From NCBI RefSeq assembly GCF_014490665.1, contig NZ_CP061038.1:1984001-2048000 (forward strand): a stretch of DNA of 64,000 bases, written 5' to 3'. Both the position numbers and the translations under genes were made by a program. The notes beneath the pieces were generated by a model. That model saw nothing but the letters and a program-made list of their open reading frames with translations. It made no database searches and was not told where the DNA came from. Positions 27,968 through 37,915 of the stretch are shown here, piece by piece. The DNA comes from Sphingomonas alpina (GTDB lineage: Bacteria > Pseudomonadota > Alphaproteobacteria > Sphingomonadales > Sphingomonadaceae). The first letter of the stretch is position 1. Every line of letters begins with the position of its first letter.

Positions 27968-28521
27968 TTGCCGAGGATTTCCTTTTCCTTGGCCGATGCC
28001 GTGGCGTCGATCTCGCCGATCGTCTTGTCGGTCAGCTTCTGGACTTCGGTTTCGTGGCGCTTGCGGTCATCCTCGCCGAACAGCCCCTTCTTTTCGTCCG
28101 CCTTCAGGCTGTCCATGCCGTCGCGACGGACATTGCGCGCGGCGATGCGCGCATCCTCGGCATATTTTCCCGCAAGCTTGGCGAGTTCCTTGCGGCGCTC
28201 CTCGGTCAGATCCGGGATCGGCAGGCGCAGCGTGGTGCCGTCGACAATCGGATTGAGGCCGAGGCCAGCCGAGCGGATCGCCTTGTCGGCCGGGCCGACA
28301 TTGGATTTATCCCATACCTGTACCGACAGCATGCGCGGCTCGGGTGCCGATACCGTCGCAATCTGGTTGAGCGGCATGTGCGCGCCATAAACTTCGACCG
28401 TCACAGGATCCAGCAGAGAGGTCGAGGCGCGACCGGTGCGCAGGCCCTGCAGGTCGTGCTTAAGCGCTTCGACACTGCCGGCCATGCGGCGTTCGAGATC
28501 CGCCTTGTCATAAGCTGCCAT
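27964..28521 (-). CDS. frr: Ribosome recycling factor
   Basis: 185 residues. The sequence includes [14 protein letters not shown] near the start. Family segments follow: [32 protein letters not shown] and [17 protein letters not shown]. It splits post-termination ribosomes together with EF-G. It follows pyrH by 2 bases in the rpsB-tsf-pyrH-frr order found across bacteria. Confidence 0.97.
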   Translation of the reverse strand: MAAYDKADLERRMAGSVEALKHDLQGLRTGRASTSLLDPVTVEVYGAHMPLNQIATVSAPEPRMLSVQVWDKSNVGPADKAIRSAGLGLNPIVDGTTLRLPIPDLTEERRKELAKLAGKYAEDARIAARNVRRDGMDSLKADEKKGLFGEDDRKRHETEVQKLTDKTIGEIDATASAKEKEILGK

Positions 28522-28523
28522 GG

Positions 28524-29246
28524 TTACTGCTCCTTCTGAACCGTCGTCGACACGCCCTCACCTGCGAGAACGGCGGCAAAATTGCCATGCTCACGGATGT
28601 TGAAAACGACGATCGGGATATTGTTGTCACGGCAAAGCGCGATGGCGCTGGCGTCCATCACCTTCAAATTCTTGGCCAGCACCGTATCGTAGCTGACCGT
28701 GTTGTAACGCGTCGCACCCGGTACGACTTTCGGATCGGCATCATAGACGCCGTCGACCGAAGTACCTTTGAACAAGGCATCGCACTTCATCTCGGCGGCG
28801 CGCAGCGCGGCACCGCTGTCAGTGGTGAAATAGGGCTCGCCGACGCCTGCGGCGAAGATCACCACGCGGCCTTTTTCCAGGTGGCGTTCGGCGCGGCGGC
28901 GAATCACCGGCTCGCATATCTTGTCCATCGAAATGGCCGATTGCACACGAGTGGAGACGCCGATCTGCTCAAGCGCATTCTGCACGGCGAGCGCGTTCAT
29001 GACGGTCGCGAGCATGCCCATATGGTCGGCGGTCGCACGCTCGAAACCTTTGGCGGCCGCAGCCAGGCCGCGAAAGATATTGCCGCCGCCGACAACGACG
29101 CACAGCTCATAGCCTTGCGCCTTCACGTCCGCGATTTCGCCCGCGACGCGCGCAGTGACGGCCGGATCGATGGCGAGACCATTCTCGCCCATCAGGACTT
29201 CGCCCGACAATTTCAGCAATATGCGTTTGAAGCGAAGTACAGTCAC
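28524..29246 (-). CDS. pyrH: UMP kinase
   Basis: 240 residues of the amino-acid kinase fold. The sequence shows [30 protein letters not shown]-type [23 protein letters not shown] and [11 protein letters not shown]. It phosphorylates UMP to UDP as a hexamer. The start is GTG at 29246 with GGAA upstream. It is separated from tsf by a 176-base gap containing strong hairpins, so pyrH probably has its own promoter. Confidence 0.96.
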   Translation of the reverse strand: MTVLRFKRILLKLSGEVLMGENGLAIDPAVTARVAGEIADVKAQGYELCVVVGGGNIFRGLAAAAKGFERATADHMGMLATVMNALAVQNALEQIGVSTRVQSAISMDKICEPVIRRRAERHLEKGRVVIFAAGVGEPYFTTDSGAALRAAEMKCDALFKGTSVDGVYDADPKVVPGATRYNTVSYDTVLAKNLKVMDASAIALCRDNNIPIVVFNIREHGNFAAVLAGEGVSTTVQKEQ

Positions 29247-29346
29247 AAGGTTCCAACATACTGGCGGACGGGGCGGCGCGGACCTTAGTCGGCGCGACCG
29301 GCCATGGGAAGCGGGAAGGCGGGAGAATTACCCGCCTCTTTTACCA

Positions 29347-29385
29347 AGAAGGCCAGGGTCGACTAAGTGTCGGCCCTGGCCTTCT
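29347..29385. terminator. Strong hairpin between tsf and pyrH
   Basis: AGAAGGCCAGGGTCGAC (29347-29363) pairs with GTCGGCCCTGGCCTTCT (29369-29385), a 17-bp stem with one T-G mismatch and a 5-base loop. A second inverted repeat, GGCGGG/CCCGCC, lies close by at about 29319-29337 and is followed by CTTTT on the plus strand. Neither has a long U tract for the minus-strand transcript, so termination or mRNA processing after tsf are both possible. Confidence 0.6.
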
Positions 29386-29422
29386 GGTGCCCTCTCCCGG
29401 TGCGGGGAAAGGATATGTCGGA

Positions 29423-30356
29423 TCAAGCAGGCTGCTTGACGCCCGATGCTGCGGCGACTTCGGCGGCGAAGTCGCTGGCTTCCTTCTCGATGCCTTCGCC
29501 GAGCTGGAAGCGGACATAGTCCTTGAGCACGATCGTCTTGCCCGCTGCCTTGGCGGCATTGGCGACCACGTCGGAGATCTTGGTCTTGCCATCCATTACC
29601 AGCAACTGGCTGACCAGGGCGTTTTCCTTGCGATACTTGGCGATCGCACCATCGACCATCTTGGCGACGATATCCGCCGGCTTGCCGCTCTCGGCTGCCT
29701 TTTCGGTGGCGATCGCACGCTCGCGCTCGACGATCTCGGCATCGAGATCGTCTTCGTTCAGTGCCAACGGGAAAGCCGCCGCGATGTGCATCGCGATCTG
29801 CTTGCCGAGCGGTTCGAGCACATCGGCGCCCGCATCGCTTTCCAGCGCAACGAGCACGCCGATCTTGCCCAGGCCGGGAGCCGCCGCATTGTGCACATAA
29901 GGCACCACCGCACCCGACGTGACTTCGAGGCGCTTGGCGCGACGGATCGTCTGGTTTTCACCAATCGTGGCGATGTTGTTGGTCAGCACTTCCTCGACGG
30001 TCTTGCCGCCAAGCGATGCCGCCTTGATCGTATCGATCGAGATCGCCGAGCTCGAGCGCGACCGAAGTCACGTCGCGCACAAAGGTCTGGAACTGCACGT
30101 TCTTGGCAACGAAATCGGTCTCGGAATTGACCTCGACCGCTGCACCCTTGGTGCCGGACACTTCGATGCCGACCAGCCCTTCGGCCGCAGTGCGGCTGGA
30201 CTTCTTTGCGGCGGACGCAAGGCCCTTGGCGCGCAGCCAGTCGATCGCCGCAGTCATGTCACCGCCGGCTTCGGTCAGCGCCTTCTTGCAATCCATCATG
30301 CCTGCGCCGCTCTTCTCGCGCAGGTCCTTCACCGCTGCTGCCGTGATCTCGGCCAT
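29423..30356 (-). CDS. tsf: Elongation factor Ts, with a 1-base frameshift
   Basis: The N-terminal part (30356 downward) reads [20 protein letters not shown], the EF-Ts UBA signature, through [12 protein letters not shown]. The frame is then lost between about 30058 and 30034. It resumes in the next frame as [20 protein letters not shown] and runs to 29423. One extra base explains the break; corrected length is about 310 residues, normal for EF-Ts. It recycles EF-Tu from GDP to GTP form. AGAGGAAT precedes the ATG. An essential gene with a single lesion suggests a sequencing error, not loss of function. Confidence 0.95.
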
Positions 30357-30408
30357 GTCAAATTCCTCTTGTGCCCAGAAAATTAATATGGGGAATATGG
30401 GTACGGAC

Positions 30409-30431
30409 GGGGAAAGGCTGCGCCTTACCCC
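30409..30431. terminator. Hairpin in the rpsB-tsf gap
   Basis: GGGGAAAGG (30409-30417) pairs with CCTTACCCC (30423-30431) with one A-A mismatch and loop CTGCG. It lies in the 99-base gap after rpsB and before tsf. Such a hairpin could lower tsf expression relative to rpsB or be a processing site. No U tract is seen. Confidence 0.4.
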
Positions 30432-30455
30432 GCCCGCATGTCAGTTCCGCGACGC

Positions 30456-31408
30456 TCAGGCGTCGATCTGGCGCTCGCCCTCAGCAGCCGTTTCAGGCTC
30501 GGTCGAGGCAGCGGGTGCCTCGGGTTCTACCGGAGCTTCAACTGCGGCCGGGGCCTCAACTGCTGCCGGTGCTTCGGCGGCGGGCGCCTCAGGTGCGGCA
30601 AAGTCTTCGGCAGTGACCACGGTGTCGGCAATCGGCGCTTCTTCAGCGGCCGGCGCGACGGTCAAAGCTTCCTCGACCGGCGGACGCTCCAGAGCGCCGA
30701 CATCAACGCCACGGCGCTGCTGCTGTTCCTGGCCGCCACGGGTCGCGGCGATCGCGATCGCTTCGCAATACAGGCGGATCGCGCGGCTGGCGTCGTCATT
30801 CGCCGGTACCGGGAAAGCGATACCGTCGGGCGAGACGTTCAATCCAGGATCGCGACGACCGGAATACCCAGCGTATTGGCTTCCTTGATCGCCAGCTCTT
30901 CCTTGTTCGCGTCGATCACGAACATCACGTCGGGAATGCCGCCCATGTCGCGGATGCCACCGAGCGACAGCTCGAGCTTGTCCTTCTCACGGGTAAGCTG
31001 CAGCACTTCCTTCTTGGTCAGGCCGTGCGTGTCGCCGGTCAGCTGCTCTTCAAGCGTCTTGAGGCGCTTGATCGAACCCGAGATGGTCTTCCAGTTGGTG
31101 AGCATGCCGCCCAGCCAGCGATGGTTGACGAAATGCTGGCCCGACCGGCGCGCGGCCTCGGCGACCGGCTCCTGTGCCTGGCGCTTGGTGCCGACGAACA
31201 GCACCTTGCCGCCGGCTGCAGTCGATGCTGCGACGAATTCGAGCGCGCGTGCGAACAATGGCACGGTCTGCGACAGATCGAGGATGTGGACGCCGTTGCG
31301 GTCGCCAAAGATGTAAGGCTTCATCTTCGGGTTCCAGCGATGCGTCTGGTGGCCGAAATGCGCGCCCGTTTCGAGCAATTGCTGCATGGAGACGACAGGT
31401 GCCGCCAT
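30456..31408 (-). CDS. rpsB: Ribosomal protein uS2 with long acidic tail, 1-base frameshift
   Basis: N-terminal part: [34 protein letters not shown] and [16 protein letters not shown], standard uS2 landmarks. After VVAILD the frame is lost at 30840/30841, where one base is missing (GATT-GAAC instead of GATTCGAAC). It resumes as [20 protein letters not shown]. Corrected length is about 317 residues. The core ends near QQQQRRG, and about 75 residues of Ala, Pro, Glu and Val follow, a tail absent from E. coli S2. AAAGGAA precedes the ATG. The lesion is most likely a sequencing error. Confidence 0.95.
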
Positions 31409-31556
31409 AAGATAGTTCCTTTCCGGTTGAGCCTCTGGGAAGCGAGTAATCCGTCAAGCGCACCCAAGGGGCGAACTAGGCGGACACCGGCGATGTGTGC
31501 TTCCCATGCGGTGTGAAGGCGCGCCCTCTATCCGAAGCGATCCTGCAAATCAAGTG

Positions 31557-31586
31557 TTGACATGCAGAACATCAGTGGAACATACA
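31557..31586 (+). promoter_or_regulatory. SOS promoter with LexA box GAAC-N7-GAAC
   Basis: TTGACA (31557-31562) is a consensus -35. GAAC at 31567-31570 and GAAC at 31578-31581 are separated by exactly 7 bases. This is the direct-repeat LexA box known for Alphaproteobacteria (GTTC-N7-GTTC read on the other strand). The box fills the spacer and touches a weak -10 (CATACA). The same box type is found upstream of recA at 47610-47624. The downstream gene starts at 31672. Confidence 0.8.
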
Positions 31587-31671
31587 GTGTCCGTAAGGCG
31601 GACATGGAACGGAACGACGCTGCTCTTGTTGGCGTATCCTGACCTTGGCCCGGAATTCAGGGAGTTGGGCA

Positions 31672-31896
31672 ATGATGATGATCGTCGCACTGTTGGTTTT
31701 CACTGGCGCCTTCGCCGCTGCGATCGCCGTGTTCGCCTATACTTTGCTTCCTGCGATGCCGCGGATCACCGCGATCCTGTCGGGGCGCGAAGACCCGATC
31801 CTGTCGGCAACCCATCGTCTGGTGGTCAGGGATCGACGCTTTTTGCCTCCGTCGCGGGCGGTTGCGACGCCGGTTGTGCTCCGCGCAGCCGCTTGA
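31672..31896 (+). CDS. Small membrane protein under predicted LexA control
   Basis: 74 residues. The protein begins with one strong membrane helix (about residues 3-25: IVALLVFTGAFAAAIAVFAY), then TLLPAMPRITAILSGRED and a basic cytoplasmic-looking or periplasmic tail rich in Arg. No family is recognised. Start ATG 31672 was chosen among neighbouring ATGs by the GGGAG about 10 bases upstream. The 3' end overlaps the convergent pssA gene by 71 bases. The predicted SOS promoter, small size and single helix resemble the logic of the Caulobacter division inhibitor SidA, but no sequence similarity is claimed. A role in division arrest is inference. Confidence 0.65.
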   Translation: MMMIVALLVFTGAFAAAIAVFAYTLLPAMPRITAILSGREDPILSATHRLVVRDRRFLPPSRAVATPVVLRAAA

Positions 31897-32632
31897 CCCG
31901 CGCATAGGATGAGACGCTGAACGGCAGCGACGCGATATAGGCGATGCACAACAGCGACAACGTATGCCACGGCGCAGAGATGATCGCCGCCCCAAGCAGA
32001 ACGAACACCGCCAGCGCCTCGAACCGGATATTCCGGCGCAACTTGAGCGAGCTCCACGAATAGGTGGCGACGCTCGATACCATCAGCAAGGCAACCGCGG
32101 CCACCCAGGGCGCGACAAGATAAGGCGAGCGGAACACCGCTTCGCCGGTCCAGAACCATAAAAACAGTGGCAGCAATGCCATCGCGGCGGCAGCCGGTGC
32201 GGGAACGCCGGTCAGAAATCCGGCCGATTTATGCGGTTGTTCAGTGACATCGATATTGGCGTTGAAGCGCGCCAGGCGCAGCGCACAGAACACCGCGAGC
32301 ACCAGCGAGCAAAGCCAGCCGATCCGCGGCAAGGTCGACAGCGACCAGAGATATAGGATCAAGGCGGGCGACACGCCGAATGAGATCGCGTCCGCCAGCG
32401 AATCGAGTTCCGCACCGAATCTGCTTTCGCCGTGCAGCATTCGAGCGATTCTGCCGTCGAGACCGTCAAGCACGCCAGCAATCAGGATCAGGGCGACGGC
32501 AATTTCCCAATCATGGGAGATCGCAAAACGGATTCCCGTCAAGCCACAGCACAACGCCAGTGCGGTCACCGCATTGGGTGCGACCGCGCGCAACGGCAGA
32601 CCACGCGTGAATTGTCGGGGACGACGATTCAC
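31826..32632 (-). CDS. pssA: CDP-diacylglycerol-serine O-phosphatidyltransferase
   Basis: About 268 residues. The CDP-alcohol phosphotransferase motif is DGLDGRIAR followed by GAELDSLAD, with all conserved Asp residues, between membrane helices. GTG 32632 is chosen since it lies 22 bases after the psd stop and matches the usual start NRRPRQF..LPLRAVAPNAVT. It makes phosphatidylserine from CDP-diacylglycerol; the adjacent psd product then decarboxylates it to phosphatidylethanolamine. The C-terminal end overlaps the SOS-type ORF on the other strand. Confidence 0.94.
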   Translation of the reverse strand: MNRRPRQFTRGLPLRAVAPNAVTALALCCGLTGIRFAISHDWEIAVALILIAGVLDGLDGRIARMLHGESRFGAELDSLADAISFGVSPALILYLWSLSTLPRIGWLCSLVLAVFCALRLARFNANIDVTEQPHKSAGFLTGVPAPAAAAMALLPLFLWFWTGEAVFRSPYLVAPWVAAVALLMVSSVATYSWSSLKLRRNIRFEALAVFVLLGAAIISAPWHTLSLLCIAYIASLPFSVSSYARVKRLRGAQPASQPPATEAKSVDP

Positions 32633-32654
32633 CGGCGGGGAGACACTGAATAGG

Positions 32655-33383
32655 TCACTGGGATATGCCGGTCGGCACGATGCCGCCGAGCCGGCCCAGA
32701 ACCGTTTCCCCCGCCACGCTGCGTTGTCCAAGCGCGACCTGGCAGGCAATGTCATCCGGCAGATAGACATCTACCCGGCTGCCGAAGCGAATCAGCCCGA
32801 CGCGCTGACCGGTGGCGACCATGTCGCCCGGCTTGACGAAACCGAGAATACGCCGCGCCACCAGGCCAGCGATCTGCGTCATGCCGACACGGCGGCCATC
32901 GCGCCCCTCGACCACGATATGCTGACGCTCATTCTCCTCGCTCGCCTTGTCGAGATCGGCATTGAGGAATTTGCCCGAGATATAGACGACCTGACGGATC
33001 GTGCCGGCGATCGGCGTGCGGTTGATGTGCACATCGAACACCGACATGAAGATCGATACGCGGATCAGCGGCGCATCGCCCAAACCATTTTCTCCGGCCA
33101 GCTCACGCGGCACGGGCACACGCTCGATCATCGTGATCAGGCCATCGGCCGGAGCAATGATCAGCCCCTCTCCCGCCGGCGTTACACGGACGGGGTCGCG
33201 AAAGAAGGCCGCGACCCAAAGGGTGAGGCCGATCAAGGGCCATGCCCAGAAATCCCAGAAGATCAGCGACAGCATGACGACCACGCCTGCGATCAGAACA
33301 TATTTGCGCCCTTCAGGGTGCATGTCGGGGAACCGCCATCTAATGGTCGGGTTCGCCACCGGCGGTTTATCGAATGATGACAT
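32655..33383 (-). CDS. psd: Phosphatidylserine decarboxylase
   Basis: 242 residues, the short type. N-terminal membrane segment ([20 protein letters not shown]), then [10 protein letters not shown] and the autocleavage site [13 protein letters not shown]. Cleavage at Gly-Ser yields the pyruvoyl group. It forms the psd-pssA pair that makes phosphatidylethanolamine. Divergent from icd. Confidence 0.95.
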   Translation of the reverse strand: MSSFDKPPVANPTIRWRFPDMHPEGRKYVLIAGVVVMLSLIFWDFWAWPLIGLTLWVAAFFRDPVRVTPAGEGLIIAPADGLITMIERVPVPRELAGENGLGDAPLIRVSIFMSVFDVHINRTPIAGTIRQVVYISGKFLNADLDKASEENERQHIVVEGRDGRRVGMTQIAGLVARRILGFVKPGDMVATGQRVGLIRFGSRVDVYLPDDIACQVALGQRSVAGETVLGRLGGIVPTGISQ

Positions 33384-33540
33384 GGCGTTGTTCTATCCAT
33401 CGCAGCGCAGCGTGACAACGCTCCAGCGCGCGATCGACAGCTTCATCGCCATCAAACCATTTCTCTGGCTTGCCAAGGTTGATCGCGGCCCGCCTTGCTC
33501 CTAGACGCTTGGCGAAACCTCCCTTACGGAAAGAGTATCG

Positions 33541-34758
33541 ATGGCGAAGATCAAGGTGAAGACGCCTGTCGTGGAGATCGACGGCGACGAGATGACGCGG
33601 ATCATCTGGCAGTGGATTCGTGAGCGTCTGATCCTTCCCTATCTCGATATCGACCTCGACTATTACGATCTCGGCATCCAGAAGCGTGACGAGACGGATG
33701 ACAAGATCACCGTCGAATCCGCCCGCGCGATCCAGAAATACGGCGTTGGCGTGAAATGCGCGACAATCACGCCGGACGAAGCGCGGGTCGAGGAATTCGG
33801 CCTGAAGAAAATGTGGAAATCGCCCAACGGCACGATCCGCAACATCCTGGGCGGTGTGGTGTTCCGCGAGCCGATCGTGATGAAAAACGTCCCCCGCCTG
33901 ATCCCGGGCTGGACTCACCCGATCGTTGTCGGCCGTCACGCCTTTGGCGACCAGTATCGCGCGACCGATTACCGCGTTCCCGGCCCGGGCAAGCTGCGCA
34001 TGGTGTTCGAGGGCGATGACGGTACGGTGATCGACGAGGAAGTGTTCCAGTTCCCCTCGGCCGGCGTCGCGATGGCGATGTACAATCTCGACGATTCGAT
34101 CCGCGATTTTGCGCGCGCCTCGATGCATTACGGCCTCAATCTCGGCTGGCCGGTTTATCTCTCGACCAAGAACACCATCCTCAAGGCCTATGACGGCCGC
34201 TTCAAGGACATTTTCGCGGACGTTTTCGAGAGCGAATTCAAAGACAAGTTCAAGGAAGCGAACATCGTCTATGAACATCGCCTGATCGATGACATGGTCG
34301 CGTCGGCGCTGAAGTGGCACGGCGAATTCGTCTGGGCCTGCAAGAATTACGATGGCGATGTGCAGTCGGATCAGGTCGCGCAGGGCTTTGGCTCGCTCGG
34401 TCTGATGACCTCGGTGCTGCTCACCCCGGACGGCAAGACGGTCGAGGCGGAAGCGGCGCACGGCACGGTCACGCGCCACTTCCGCATGCACGAACAGGGC
34501 AAGGCGACCTCGACCAATCCGATCGCATCGGTGTTCGCCTGGACCGGTGGCTTGAAATATCGCGGCAAGTTCGATGGCACGCCCGAAGTGACCGAGTTCG
34601 CCGAACTGCTCGAAAAGGTCTGCATCGACACGGTCGAAAGCGGCAAGATGACCAAGGATCTCGCGATCCTGATCGGTCCGGAACAGCCCTGGATGACCAC
34701 CGAGCAGTTCTTCGAAGCGGTGCGCGTCAATCTCGAAACCGCGATGGGCGCCAAATAG
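33541..34758 (+). CDS. icd: NADP-dependent isocitrate dehydrogenase
   Basis: 405 residues of the dimeric eukaryote-like NADP-IDH type. Landmarks are [74 protein letters not shown] and [11 protein letters not shown]. It oxidises isocitrate to 2-oxoglutarate in the TCA cycle. GGAAAGAG lies upstream of the ATG. It converges with the flavoprotein gene, 4 bases apart. Confidence 0.97.
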   Translation: MAKIKVKTPVVEIDGDEMTRIIWQWIRERLILPYLDIDLDYYDLGIQKRDETDDKITVESARAIQKYGVGVKCATITPDEARVEEFGLKKMWKSPNGTIRNILGGVVFREPIVMKNVPRLIPGWTHPIVVGRHAFGDQYRATDYRVPGPGKLRMVFEGDDGTVIDEEVFQFPSAGVAMAMYNLDDSIRDFARASMHYGLNLGWPVYLSTKNTILKAYDGRFKDIFADVFESEFKDKFKEANIVYEHRLIDDMVASALKWHGEFVWACKNYDGDVQSDQVAQGFGSLGLMTSVLLTPDGKTVEAEAAHGTVTRHFRMHEQGKATSTNPIASVFAWTGGLKYRGKFDGTPEVTEFAELLEKVCIDTVESGKMTKDLAILIGPEQPWMTTEQFFEAVRVNLETAMGAK

Positions 34759-34762
34759 GAAT

Positions 34763-35977
34763 CTAACGTGGCGGCTCGGCGACCGGCGATCGGACATGTT
34801 CCGGCCGGAAGCCGAGCCCCAATACCCGCGCCGGCAATCGTCGGAGCAGCGGCACCGAATTGAGCAGGCGAGCGGCGAACGGCGGTCGCTTCATCGGTTT
34901 GGTGCCCGCCAGCAGTGGCTGGATAATGCGATTCTGGATCGCGCGCTGCGCACCTTGAGTGAGTCGCGTCGGCAACATTCGGCGCCGTTCGACCTGTTCC
35001 AGGAACGCATCGACATCATCACCCCGCGCCATCGGACCTGCCAACACATTGGCGGCGGCGACCGCATCCTGTATCGCGAGATTGATCCCGACACCGCCGA
35101 TCGGCGACATGGCATGCGCTGCGTCACCGATCACCAGCAGGCCCGGGCGATGCCAGCGATCGAGTCGATCGACCGTCACCGTCAGCAGCTTGACGTCGTC
35201 CCAGCTTTTCACGCTTTCGCCGACCGCTGCCGTTTCCGGCCCGACCGTCCGAACACGAGCGAGAAAGGCATCAAGGCCTTCGGCTCTGATTTTCTCTGCG
35301 CCTCCCTTGGCAAAAACAAAGGCGCACTGCCAATAGTCTCCTCGGTCGATCAGAACGAACAGCCGCCCAGTATCGAACACGCCCATACTGTCATTCTGCG
35401 GCTGCGCGTTTTTCGGAATGTGAAACCAGAACACATCCATCGGTGCGCCGACTGTGGTGAGCGGAAGGCCGGCGCGAAAATGCGAATCGCGCCCGTCACA
35501 GGCAAGGACCAGACGGCTGCGGATCTCCGCGCCATCCATGGTGCGAACGCCGCTGACACGACCGCCTTCCTCGATCAGATCGACCGCCGCACAATCCTGT
35601 TTCAAGCTGAATGCGGGGTAGCCCCGTGCCTGATCTGCAACGAAATCGAGGAACTCCCATTGCGGCATCAGCGCGATGTACGGTGCGGGGACGCGGAGAT
35701 GACGGAAATCGACAAGCGTCAATTCCTGCCCCGCGATGCGACCACCCAATTGCTCGACCCGATTATGGGGGCGCTGTAAAAGTGCATCGAGCAAGCCAAG
35801 TTCGTGAAAAACCCGCAAGGTCGAGGGATGAACGGTGTCACCCCGAAAATCGCGCAGGAAATCACCATGTTTCTCAAGCACCAGCGTCTTGACGCCGGCG
35901 CGAGCGAATAGCAGGCCGGCGACCATTCCCGCCGGCCCTCCGCCAATAATGACCAGATCGGAAATTCGCTCAGTCAT
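34763..35977 (-). CDS. FAD-dependent class A monooxygenase-like oxidoreductase
   Basis: About 404 residues. FAD-binding GGGPAG motif at the start (DLVIIGGGPAGMVAG), the DG motif ACDGRDSHFR and the second FAD motif GDAAHAMSPIGGVGINLAIQDA. This places it in the UbiH/PHBH-like group (PF01494). The hydroxylated substrate is not evident, and no ubiquinone genes lie nearby, so a ubi symbol is not given. ATG 35977 was chosen because it gives the normal short N-terminus before the Rossmann strand. Divergent from the antiporter gene. Confidence 0.88.
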   Translation of the reverse strand: MTERISDLVIIGGGPAGMVAGLLFARAGVKTLVLEKHGDFLRDFRGDTVHPSTLRVFHELGLLDALLQRPHNRVEQLGGRIAGQELTLVDFRHLRVPAPYIALMPQWEFLDFVADQARGYPAFSLKQDCAAVDLIEEGGRVSGVRTMDGAEIRSRLVLACDGRDSHFRAGLPLTTVGAPMDVFWFHIPKNAQPQNDSMGVFDTGRLFVLIDRGDYWQCAFVFAKGGAEKIRAEGLDAFLARVRTVGPETAAVGESVKSWDDVKLLTVTVDRLDRWHRPGLLVIGDAAHAMSPIGGVGINLAIQDAVAAANVLAGPMARGDDVDAFLEQVERRRMLPTRLTQGAQRAIQNRIIQPLLAGTKPMKRPPFAARLLNSVPLLRRLPARVLGLGFRPEHVRSPVAEPPR

Positions 35978-36015
35978 CGGCTGACAAACCGCTCGCGTTA
36001 CGATTAGATGCACGG

Positions 36016-37818
36016 ATGGCATCACCGCTCAGTAACGCAGGATTCAGCGACGCACTCGTCATTCTCGGCGCAGCCGGTATTGTCATCCCTGCATTCGCAC
36101 GTTTCAAGATCAGCCCGGTCATCGGCTTCATCCTGGTCGGGTTGCTGGTCGGCCCGTCCGGCCTGGGTTCGCTCGTCCGAGATTATCCCTGGCTCTACTA
36201 TGTTACAATCTCGGATGCGCACTCGATCGAGCCGTTCGCGGAATTCGGCATCATCCTGCTGCTGTTCTCGATCGGGCTGGAACTCTCGCTCAAGCGATTA
36301 TGGGCGATGCGGCAATTGGTGTTCGGGACGGGCGCCGCCCAGCTGCTGGGATCCGCATTGTTCATCGGTTTCGCGCTCCATTTACTCGGCCAAAGCTGGG
36401 CGGGTTCGGCTGCGCTCGGCCTGGCCCTCGCTTTGTCGTCGACCGCTTTGGTGTTGCCGATCGCGGGTACTGCAAGCCCGGTTGGGAAGACGTCTTTTGC
36501 GATGCTGCTGTTCGAGGACCTCGCGCTGGTACCGATCATCTTCGCACTTGCCGCGCTCGCACCGAGCGCGGCCGGCGATGGATTGAGCGGGATATTGGGC
36601 GTCGCGATGCGTGGCCTGTTCACCATCGCGGTGATCTTCGTCGCCGGCCGGATCTTCCTGCCGCGCCTTTTCGCCCAGGCAGCACGGACCAAGAGCCCGG
36701 AACTATTTCTGGCTGCATCGCTGCTGGTTGTCATTGTCGCCAGCCTCGCGACCACCGCCGCCGGCCTGTCGCCGATCGTCGGAGCGCTGCTTGCGGGCCT
36801 GCTGATTGCCGAGACCGAATATCACAGCGAAGTCGAGGTCATCACCGCGCCATTCAAGGGATTGGCGCTCGGCGTGTTCCTGATCACCGTCGGCATGAGC
36901 CTCGACATCCGGCTCATCCTCGACAATTGGGTCAGCCTGTTGCTGGCGATCACCGCCGTGGTTGCGATCAAGACGGCGATGACCTTCGGCCTGCTCAAAC
37001 TCTCCGGCATTCGCAATGGCGTCGCGGCCGAGGCCGGCGTGCTGATGGCCAGCCCGTCGGAAACAACCCTCATCGTCCTTGGCGCCGCGGCGCAAGCGAA
37101 GTTGATCCTGCCGGCCACGGCGAATTTCTGGCAGACCGTGACCGCGATCGGGCTCACCTTGACCCCATTGCTCGCTGAACTGGGCAAGAAGGTCGCGCGC
37201 CGCATCGAACAACGAGACAAAAGCGATCAAGAAGCGGAAATTCCACCGGATGGCCCGGGAACGGTGGTCATCGGATTCGGGCGGGTGGGGCGGATGGTCG
37301 CCGACATGCTCAAGGTCCATGGCCAGCCCTTCATTGCGGTGGAGGCCGATATCGATGCGGTGTCGGCCGCCCGCGCCGAGGGCTATCCGGTGATCTTCGG
37401 CGATGTCTCCCGGGCGGAGCTGGTCGATCGTCTCAATCTCGGCCGCGCCAAGGCGTTGATTCTGACCATGGACGACCCGGTCCTGTCGGTTCGCCTCACC
37501 CGCCGCGTGCGCGGCTGGGTTCCGGGGCTGACCATCGTTGCGCGCGCGCGCGATACGAAACATGCTGCGGAACTCTACCGCGCCGGGGCCACCGATGCCG
37601 TGCCGGAAACGCTGGAAAGCTCGCTGCAATTGTCTGAGGCCGTGCTGGTCGATCTCGGCGTCGCGGTCGGGCCGGTGATCGCATCGATCCACGAAAAGCG
37701 CGACGAACTGCGCAAGGAAATCATGGCGGCGGCAAGCCTTGAACGCGAGCCGCGCATCCGGCGATTGCAGCGCAAATCCTCCGGACCCAGCGTATTGGGC
37801 GAGAATAACGCTCCGTAG
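36016..37818 (+). CDS. CPA2 cation:proton antiporter with TrkA-N domain (Kef/Ybal type)
   Basis: 600 residues. About 12 hydrophobic segments (FILVGLLVGPSGLG; LALALSSTALVLPI; LLFEDLALVPIIFALAAL; ALLAGLLIAETEYHSEVE) match the Na/H exchanger domain. They are followed by a cytosolic Rossmann domain (VIGFGRVGRMVADML; AVEADIDAV; LILTMDDP). It exchanges K+ or Na+ for H+ with nucleotide gating. Element C1 begins about 100 bases after its stop. Confidence 0.92.
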   Translation: MASPLSNAGFSDALVILGAAGIVIPAFARFKISPVIGFILVGLLVGPSGLGSLVRDYPWLYYVTISDAHSIEPFAEFGIILLLFSIGLELSLKRLWAMRQLVFGTGAAQLLGSALFIGFALHLLGQSWAGSAALGLALALSSTALVLPIAGTASPVGKTSFAMLLFEDLALVPIIFALAALAPSAAGDGLSGILGVAMRGLFTIAVIFVAGRIFLPRLFAQAARTKSPELFLAASLLVVIVASLATTAAGLSPIVGALLAGLLIAETEYHSEVEVITAPFKGLALGVFLITVGMSLDIRLILDNWVSLLLAITAVVAIKTAMTFGLLKLSGIRNGVAAEAGVLMASPSETTLIVLGAAAQAKLILPATANFWQTVTAIGLTLTPLLAELGKKVARRIEQRDKSDQEAEIPPDGPGTVVIGFGRVGRMVADMLKVHGQPFIAVEADIDAVSAARAEGYPVIFGDVSRAELVDRLNLGRAKALILTMDDPVLSVRLTRRVRGWVPGLTIVARARDTKHAAELYRAGATDAVPETLESSLQLSEAVLVDLGVAVGPVIASIHEKRDELRKEIMAAASLEREPRIRRLQRKSSGPSVLGENNAP

Positions 37819-37915
37819 CAAGACCACCAGATCCGCCAATCTCGGTCGTTGCGACCTGACGGGCGAGCCGGTCAGGCCGACGACGCCGCTCAGCTTCAAC
37901 CATCAAGCTAACTAC

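Noticed and set aside
30034..30058. Programmed ribosomal frameshift in tsf (and similarly in rpsB, recA, ntrX, cckA)
   Set aside because: No slippery heptamer with downstream structure, both +1 and -1 type shifts occur, and these genes are not known to use recoding; sequence error is simpler.
33367..34797. 476-residue open frame on the minus strand opposite icd
   Set aside because: Composition shadow rich in Arg, His and Asp; icd is fully conserved on the plus strand.
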